The notes below the pieces were generated by a model, which did no database searches, was not told the origin of the DNA, and was given only the letters and a program-made list of their open reading frames with translations. Source: JAYZVT01 sp050248375 (GTDB taxonomy: Bacteria > Pseudomonadota > Alphaproteobacteria > Rhizobiales > Methyloligellaceae). Taken from it: a stretch of DNA of 26,675 nt. Positions 22,516 through 26,675 of the stretch are shown one piece after another. The stretch's first letter is position 1. The number at the start of each line of letters is the position of its first letter. The DNA lies in the NCBI GenBank assembly GCA_050248375.1, contig JBFWSL010000014.1, positions 1-26,675 on the forward strand, in the 5' to 3' direction. Both the position numbers and the translations under genes were made by a program.

Positions 22516-23444
22516 GTCAGCCTCAGGTCTTCCGCATCCTGGAGCCCGCGCAGGGCCTGCTCCGTGTCCATCGCCTTCCTGCCTTCGCGCTGCAACTCCA
22601 GCAGTTCCACCGCGCCCGAACCGCAGGCCACCGTCAGCGGTCGCGCCACGAGGGTCCCGGGAGCGCCGGACGCGTCGCTCAGCCGGCTGCGCAGGACCTT
22701 GACCCGCTCGTTCCGGCCCCCCGCCCGCCATTGGAACCATGCCCCGGGAAAGGGCGACAGGCCCCGGATGCGGTTATGCACCTCGCTGGCCGGCAGGGAC
22801 CAATCAATTCGGGCCTCCTTCTTGTCAATCTTGGAGGCGTATGTCACCCCCTGTTCCGCTTGGGGGGCGCAGGAAAGCGTTCCTTTCTCAAGATGGTCCA
22901 ATGCCTTAACCATCAATTCCGCCCCCATTAGGGCAAGCCGGCCGTGCAGTTCGCCCGCCGTCTCCTGCGGGCCCACGGGCGTGTTTTCCACAAGGCAGAG
23001 CGGGCCGGTGTCCAGCCCCGCCTCCATGCGCATGATGGCGACGCCCGTTCCGGCGTCACCGGCCATGACGGCGCGCTGGATGGGCGCGGCGCCGCGCCAG
23101 CGCGGCAGCAGCGAGGGATGGATGTTGAGGCAGCCGTGTTTCGGCGCGTCGAGGATGGCCCGGGGCAGGATCAGCCCGTAGGCGGCGACCACGGCCACGT
23201 CGGCCTTCAGCGCGGCGAAGGCCGCCTGCTCGTCCTTGTCCCTCAGGCTGGCGGGCGTGCGGACCTGGAAGCCGCGCGTTTGCGCGAAGCCGTGCACGGG
23301 CGTGGGCCTGCCCGCCATGCCGCGGCCGGCGGCGCGGGGCGGCTGGGAATAGACGGCGGCGATGTCGTGGCCCGCCCCGGCCACGGCCTCGAGCGCCGGC
23401 ACGGCGAAGTCCGGCGATCCCATGAAAATGACGCGCAGGCTCAT
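22512..23444 (-). CDS. fmt: Methionyl-tRNA formyltransferase
   Basis: Fmt formylates initiator Met-tRNA with 10-formyl-tetrahydrofolate, enabling bacterial translation initiation. The 310-residue protein starts MSLRVIFMGSPDFAVPALEA. Catalytic residues are visible in CLNIHPSLLPRWRGAAPI (Asn107, His109) with Asp145 in EAGLDTGP; the C-terminal tRNA-binding domain runs from about 205. In many bacteria def and fmt are adjacent; here a toxin-antitoxin pair stands between them, and the toxin stop is only 12 bp before the fmt ATG, with AAGG as ribosome site. fmt may thus be co-transcribed with the toxin-antitoxin genes. Confidence 0.97.
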   Translation of the reverse strand: MSLRVIFMGSPDFAVPALEAVAGAGHDIAAVYSQPPRAAGRGMAGRPTPVHGFAQTRGFQVRTPASLRDKDEQAAFAALKADVAVVAAYGLILPRAILDAPKHGCLNIHPSLLPRWRGAAPIQRAVMAGDAGTGVAIMRMEAGLDTGPLCLVENTPVGPQETAGELHGRLALMGAELMVKALDHLEKGTLSCAPQAEQGVTYASKIDKKEARIDWSLPASEVHNRIRGLSPFPGAWFQWRAGGRNERVKVLRSRLSDASGAPGTLVARPLTVACGSGAVELLELQREGRKAMDTEQALRGLQDAEDLRLT

Positions 23445-23456
23445 GCGGGCCTTATG

Positions 23457-23888
23457 TCACTCATGGTGCCGGCCTGTGAAGGGATCAATCAGCCTAATGC
23501 CTGTTCCCTCGAAGTCGCGCAGGTTGCGGGTAGCCAGCATGGCGCGATTGGAGCGCGCGATGGCGGCGATCATCGCGTCCATGACGGAGATTGGCCGGCC
23601 TGTTGCCTCCCGGCTCGCGACGACTTCTCCGTAGGCGAAAGCAGCATCGGCATCGAAAGAGAGCACCCGACCCGGAAACACTTCCTGAACGAGCGTAGAA
23701 ACCCGCGAGGCGAGTTCGTCCTTGCGTTTCGACCGGGGCATTCTCTCCACGCCATAGGCCAGTTCAGCCAGCACCGGTGAACAGATATGTATTTCACTCG
23801 CAGGCTGTGAATCAAACCAGTCGGTGACCGCCGTCTTGCGAGCCTGACGCAGAATTTCGGATATGACGTTGGTGTCGAGGACGATCAT
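23457..23888 (-). CDS. vapC: PIN-domain ribonuclease toxin (VapC/FitB type)
   Basis: This 143-residue PIN-domain protein has the acidic active-site set typical of VapC/FitB: Asp5 in VLDTNVISE, Glu42 in LAELAYG, Asp104 in SVMDAMIAA and Asp125 in TRNLRDF. Such toxins are Mg-dependent RNases; several cut initiator tRNA-fMet or other tRNAs, but the target here is unknown. The ATG overlaps the antitoxin stop by 4 bp. Base composition is visibly less GC-rich than neighbours, consistent with acquisition. It looks complete, with no frameshift. Confidence 0.92.
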   Translation of the reverse strand: MIVLDTNVISEILRQARKTAVTDWFDSQPASEIHICSPVLAELAYGVERMPRSKRKDELASRVSTLVQEVFPGRVLSFDADAAFAYGEVVASREATGRPISVMDAMIAAIARSNRAMLATRNLRDFEGTGIRLIDPFTGRHHE

Positions 23889-24127
23889 TCAATGCCGGGC
23901 GGCCTCGGCATTTCGTCACGGCGCGGGAGGTCCAGTTCGACCGGGCCGAGCCCTTTGAAATGCTCAAGCAAAGCCGTGCCCACCGGACGTTCGGGCCGGC
24001 CTTCAGTGAGCGCGGTCCTGAGCAATTCCTTGGCCTCATCGGACAGACTTTTGCCGGATTTGCGCGCACGATCCTGCAGACGGCGCTTTGTCACCGGATC
24101 GAGCTTTCTGATGAGCAAATCAGTCAT
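23885..24127 (-). CDS. vapB: Ribbon-helix-helix antitoxin (VapB/FitA type)
   Basis: This 80-residue antitoxin starts at ATG 24127 with GAGGTGG upstream. The N-terminal MTDLLIRKLDPVTKRRLQDR segment, then a helix with SLSDEAKELLRTAL, matches FitA-like ribbon-helix-helix DNA-binding antitoxins. The C-terminal half is Pro/Asp/Glu-rich (VELDLPRRDEMPRPPG), the usual flexible toxin-binding tail. A TTG start at 24148 would add seven residues lying in the operator and is less likely. It is coupled to the toxin by a 4-bp overlap. It probably represses its own promoter through the TGATATCA sites just upstream. Confidence 0.88.
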   Translation of the reverse strand: MTDLLIRKLDPVTKRRLQDRARKSGKSLSDEAKELLRTALTEGRPERPVGTALLEHFKGLGPVELDLPRRDEMPRPPGIE

Positions 24128-24137
24128 TTCCACCTCG

Positions 24138-24159
24138 TTTGATATCAAATGATATCATG
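24138..24159 (-). promoter_or_regulatory. Toxin-antitoxin operator: two TGATATCA palindromes one helical turn apart
   Basis: TGATATCA occurs at 24140-24147 and 24150-24157, centres exactly 10 bp apart, and the first extends to the 12-bp palindrome TTTGATATCAAA (24138-24149). It lies just upstream of the antitoxin ribosome site. Minus-strand TTCATT and TATCAT at 17-bp spacing may be the promoter, which the sites would cover. Confidence 0.75.
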
Positions 24160-24305
24160 CCGGTCGATTACAATGAAGCCGATTTGGGATTGTTGAGTGG
24201 GGTCTTACGCAACATCTGCGTATTCAGACAAAGCGCAGTAAACAGAGGCCCGGGATTGGTCCGAGAGGCTGTTCGACAAGGTGCCGATATAAAGCCTCCC
24301 GCCGG

Positions 24306-24848
24306 CTAAGCGACCACCTCGCCCCTGGCGGCCTTGACGAATTTCTTGATGACGCGGTCGCGCCGCAGCCGCGACAGGTAGTCGATGAAGAGCTTGCCGT
24401 CGAGATGGTCGACCTCGTGCTGGATGACGGTGGCGAGCACGTCCTCGGCGGTGATCTCCCGCGGCTTGCCCTCGCGGTCGAGGTAGCGCACGCGGATTTT
24501 GCGGGGCCGCTCGATCTCGGCGTAATAGTCCGGGATCGACAGGCAGCCTTCCTCGTGAGGGCGCAGCTCCTCTGAAAATTCCAGGATCTCCGGGTTGATC
24601 ATGACGATGGGCGACTTCGCCGCCGGCTCGCCGCCCTCTTCCTCCGGCTCGCGCCAGGAGGTGTCCATGACGATGAGGCGGCGCGGCACCGCCACCTGCA
24701 CGGCGGCGAGCCCGAGGCCCGGCGCGTCGTACATGGTCTCCAGCATGTCGTCGGCGAGCTTCAGCAGTTCGCCGTCCACCCGCTCGACAGGGTCGCTCGG
24801 CTTGCGCAGCAAGGGGTCGGGCAGGGTGATGATTTCGCGTATGGCCAT
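24306..24848 (-). CDS. def: Peptide deformylase
   Basis: Def removes the formyl group from nascent N-formyl-methionine using Fe(II) or another divalent metal. The 180-residue protein begins MAIREIITLPDPLLRKPSDP and has all three motifs: GLGLAAVQ (44-51), EGCLS (metal ligand Cys102) and QHEVDHLDG (His144, catalytic Glu145, His148). Motif I has Val where most have Pro. An acidic insert (REPEEEGGEPAAK) lies at about 66-78. The ATG at 24848 faces the rmuC start across 93 bp. The long open frame continuing upstream is antisense to rmuC and not real coding. Confidence 0.97.
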   Translation of the reverse strand: MAIREIITLPDPLLRKPSDPVERVDGELLKLADDMLETMYDAPGLGLAAVQVAVPRRLIVMDTSWREPEEEGGEPAAKSPIVMINPEILEFSEELRPHEEGCLSIPDYYAEIERPRKIRVRYLDREGKPREITAEDVLATVIQHEVDHLDGKLFIDYLSRLRRDRVIKKFVKAARGEVVA

Positions 24849-24941
24849 GGCCCGTGAAATAGGGGCAAGCGCCGGTCCGGTCAACGGAACAATGTTCCCG
24901 TTTTGGTCTTTTGCCCCCCGAATCAGGCTATAGCTGACCGC

Positions 24942-26255
24942 ATGGAACCCCTGCGGATCGGCCAGACGGCTATCGACCCCACCACCGTGTTGCTGGCGCT
25001 GGGCGGCTTCGCGGCGCTGCTGCTGCTGGCGCTGGTCGTCGTGCAGATCGTGGCGCTGTCGCGGCGCGGCCGGGAACAGGAGGAGCGCGCCGCCCAGGCC
25101 CACGCGCTGGAGACCGAGCTTGCCGAGATGAAGGGCCGGCTGCAGGCGGTGGCGCAGATGTCCATGTCGGGACAGACCGAGCTGACGCGCACCATCAACG
25201 AGCGGCTGGACAAGGTCAGCCACCGGCTGGGGCAGAACCTCAACGAGACCACCCAAAAGACCTCCGACTCGCTGTCGAAGCTGCATGAGCGCCTCGCCAT
25301 CATCGACACGGCGCAGAAGAACATCACGGAGCTTTCCAGCAACGTGGTCGGCCTGCAGGAGATCCTGTCCAACAAGCAATCGCGCGGCGCCTTCGGCCAG
25401 GGGCGCATGGAGGCGATCGTCAAGGACGGGCTGCCGAAGGACGCCTATTCCTTCCAGGCGACGCTGTCGAACCGCAACCGGCCGGACTGCCTGATCCGCC
25501 TGCCGGGCGCGCCCAGCCTGGTCATCGACGCCAAGTTTCCGCTGGAAGCCTTCGAGGCCTTCCGCACCGGCCGCAGCGACAGGGAACGCGGCGAGGCGCA
25601 AAAGCGCGTGCGGGCCGACGTGAGCATCCATGTCTCGGCCATCGCGGAGAAATACCATATCCCCGGAGAGACGCAGGACCAGTCGCTGATGTTCGTGCCG
25701 TCGGAGGCCATCTACGCCGACCTGCACGAGCATTTCCCCGACCTGATCCAGAAGGCCATGCGGGCGCGGGTGGTGATCGTGTCGCCCAACATGCTGATGC
25801 TGGCGGTGCAGACCATGCTCGCCATCCTGAAGGACGTGCGCATGCGCGAGCAGGCGGGGCTGATCCAGAAAGAGGTGACGTATCTCATCGAGGACGTGCA
25901 CCGGCTGCGCGAGCGCGTGGTCAAGCTGCAGGCGCATTTCGGCCAGGCCACCGGCGACATCGAGAAGATCCTCACCTCGTCGGACCGCATCTCCATGCGC
26001 GGCCGGCGCATCGAGACCCTGGACTTCCAGGACGGCCCCCGCGAGGAGCCGCCGCTGCAGGCGCCGAAGACCGGCGCGGCGGACGCGCCCGGCAAGGCGC
26101 GGGAGGCGAAAGCCGCGGAGGCCAGGCCCGCGAAGCCAGCCCAAGCCAAGGGACCGCATGCGCCAGACGCGCCCGGCGCGCCGGGCTCATCGGCCCCGCG
26201 CAAGCGGGCCAGCATCCGGCCCGCGGGCCAGCGGGACCTGCTGGCGGGGGAGTGA
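24942..26255 (+). CDS. rmuC: DNA recombination protein RmuC
   Basis: RmuC is a predicted nuclease-fold protein that limits recombination at inverted repeats. The 437-residue protein has an N-terminal membrane helix (about 14-38), a coiled-coil region (about 43-135) and the RmuC domain (about 140-345), including RGAFGQGRMEAIVKDGLP, NRNRPDCLIRLPG, VIDAKFPLEAFEAF, DQSLMFVPSEAIYADL and VVIVSPNMLMLAVQTM. The C-terminal 75 or so residues are Ala/Pro/Lys-rich and likely disordered. The ATG at 24942 is chosen because it directly precedes the membrane helix. It is adjacent to def, as in related genomes. Confidence 0.95.
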   Translation: MEPLRIGQTAIDPTTVLLALGGFAALLLLALVVVQIVALSRRGREQEERAAQAHALETELAEMKGRLQAVAQMSMSGQTELTRTINERLDKVSHRLGQNLNETTQKTSDSLSKLHERLAIIDTAQKNITELSSNVVGLQEILSNKQSRGAFGQGRMEAIVKDGLPKDAYSFQATLSNRNRPDCLIRLPGAPSLVIDAKFPLEAFEAFRTGRSDRERGEAQKRVRADVSIHVSAIAEKYHIPGETQDQSLMFVPSEAIYADLHEHFPDLIQKAMRARVVIVSPNMLMLAVQTMLAILKDVRMREQAGLIQKEVTYLIEDVHRLRERVVKLQAHFGQATGDIEKILTSSDRISMRGRRIETLDFQDGPREEPPLQAPKTGAADAPGKAREAKAAEARPAKPAQAKGPHAPDAPGAPGSSAPRKRASIRPAGQRDLLAGE

Positions 26256-26333
26256 GGGGCGACCGGCTCTTTGACAACGCCGGCGCTCGCGGAGCGGCCG
26301 GGCAAATATATTCGTCACCATCGGGCGGGCCCA

Positions 26334-26675
26334 CGGGTCTTGCCTTCGGCAAGCCCGAAACCAGCTTCGACCCGGTGGTCCATGCCGAGATTCGGCTCGG
26401 TTCGCAGCCCGGAGGCAATGAAGCCATGCCACGGACGCGAAACCCCGGGCCTGACCCGCCTGCGGGGCCGAAGCCCCCTACGGCGCGGCGAAGGCCCGGG
26501 GTCCATGCCGCCACCGTCGGTCACCGAAACCCCGGGCTTGACCCGGGGTCCATGGCGCTTGGGACCCGTTGCGCGTTTCGCTGGACCCCGGCTTTCGCCG
26601 GGGTTTCGGACATTCTTCATATCCCGCGGCCCGTAGCCCGGATGGAGCCCCCGGGTCCGGCCTCCGGCCGGCCCG
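26334..26675. repeat. Repeat cluster downstream of rmuC
   Basis: From 26256 to the window end no gene is visible. The stretch holds a hairpin CTTGCC-TTC-GGCAAG (26339-26353, extended by CGGG/CCCG), an enlarged class 1-like element with a nested hairpin (26442-26502), a class 1 element in reverse orientation (26525-26551), a class 2 element in reverse orientation (26583-26609), and the beginning of a GTAGCCCGGATGGAG element (26633-26647) that then becomes GC-rich unrelated palindrome. Confidence 0.8.

Noticed and set aside
24180..24305. tRNA-like stretch (GTTCGAC, paired GAGGCT/AGCCTC) between vapB and def
   Set aside because: No full cloverleaf could be built: acceptor, D and anticodon arms do not fit. 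I see only a TACGCA/TGCGTA hairpin and a weak GAGGCT/AGCCTC pair.
24886..24898. GGAACAATGTTCC as a Gram-positive-type LexA box
   Set aside because: Spacing between GAAC and GTTC is 3, not 4, and the organism looks alphaproteobacterial; only the GTTC-N7-GGTC reading was kept, as a weak candidate.
24306..26159. A long minus-strand frame that would fuse extra sequence to the N-terminus of peptide deformylase
   Set aside because: The extension is antisense to rmuC and low-complexity; deformylase homology begins exactly at the ATG at 24848.

Overview
The window is a GC-rich chromosomal segment with dense genes, short intergenic gaps and many small palindromic repeats. The order rpmH-rnpA-yidC ... 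engB-argB-HAD nucleotidase ... dapD-dapE ... truA-fmt-def-rmuC is a housekeeping backbone I recognise from Alphaproteobacteria (Rhizobiales/Rhodospirillales-like). Protein sequences agree (alphaproteobacterial RpmH, long YidC, DapD/DapE succinylase route). I cannot name a genus.

Layout. 1-1558 (minus): a TVP38/VTT membrane protein, cut by the window edge, and a secreted DUF547 protein. 1708-4241 (plus): a clear sigma70-type promoter, then rpmH, rnpA and yidC. 4242-4837: palindromic repeats, a 95-97 bp tandem repeat, and an odd symmetric array of CATTACG/CGTAATG heptamers around a 27-bp perfect inverted repeat. 4838-5821 (minus): a periplasmic copper pair (DUF2946-like, PCuAC chaperone) between yidC and engB. 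6119-9880 (plus): engB, argB, a HAD pyrimidine 5'-nucleotidase, and a membrane-anchored SGNH hydrolase-like protein. 9881-10320: alternating palindromic repeats. 10321-14601 (minus): an RND efflux pump (adaptor plus permease). 14835-17853 (plus): dapD, two tandem DUF805 membrane proteins and dapE, a tight lysine/peptidoglycan operon. 17854-18217: repeats, a terminator-like hairpin and a possible structured RNA. 18218-20972: a probable acquired metal module, in which a PbrR/CadR-like MerR regulator diverges from CDF transporter-DUF411-DsbB-DsbA across a perfect 17-bp operator. 21013-24848 (minus): truA, a GNAT acetyltransferase, fmt, a VapBC/FitAB toxin-antitoxin pair, and def. 24942-26255 (plus): rmuC, then more repeats.

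How it works together. The backbone covers tRNA processing and translation start (rnpA, truA, fmt, def), membrane insertion (yidC), ribosome assembly (rpmH, engB), arginine and lysine/DAP synthesis (argB, dapD, dapE) and DNA maintenance (rmuC). Accessory cargo sits in the gaps: copper handling, RND efflux, the metal/disulfide operon and the toxin-antitoxin pair. Most interesting to me are (i) the MerR-controlled CDF-DUF411-DsbB-DsbA operon, where metal export, a CGCC metal-binding protein and a dedicated disulfide pair share one promoter; (ii) the heptamer/inverted-repeat array at 4590-4799; and (iii) a VapBC pair between def and fmt, the two enzymes of the N-formyl-methionine cycle, when some VapC toxins cut initiator tRNA.
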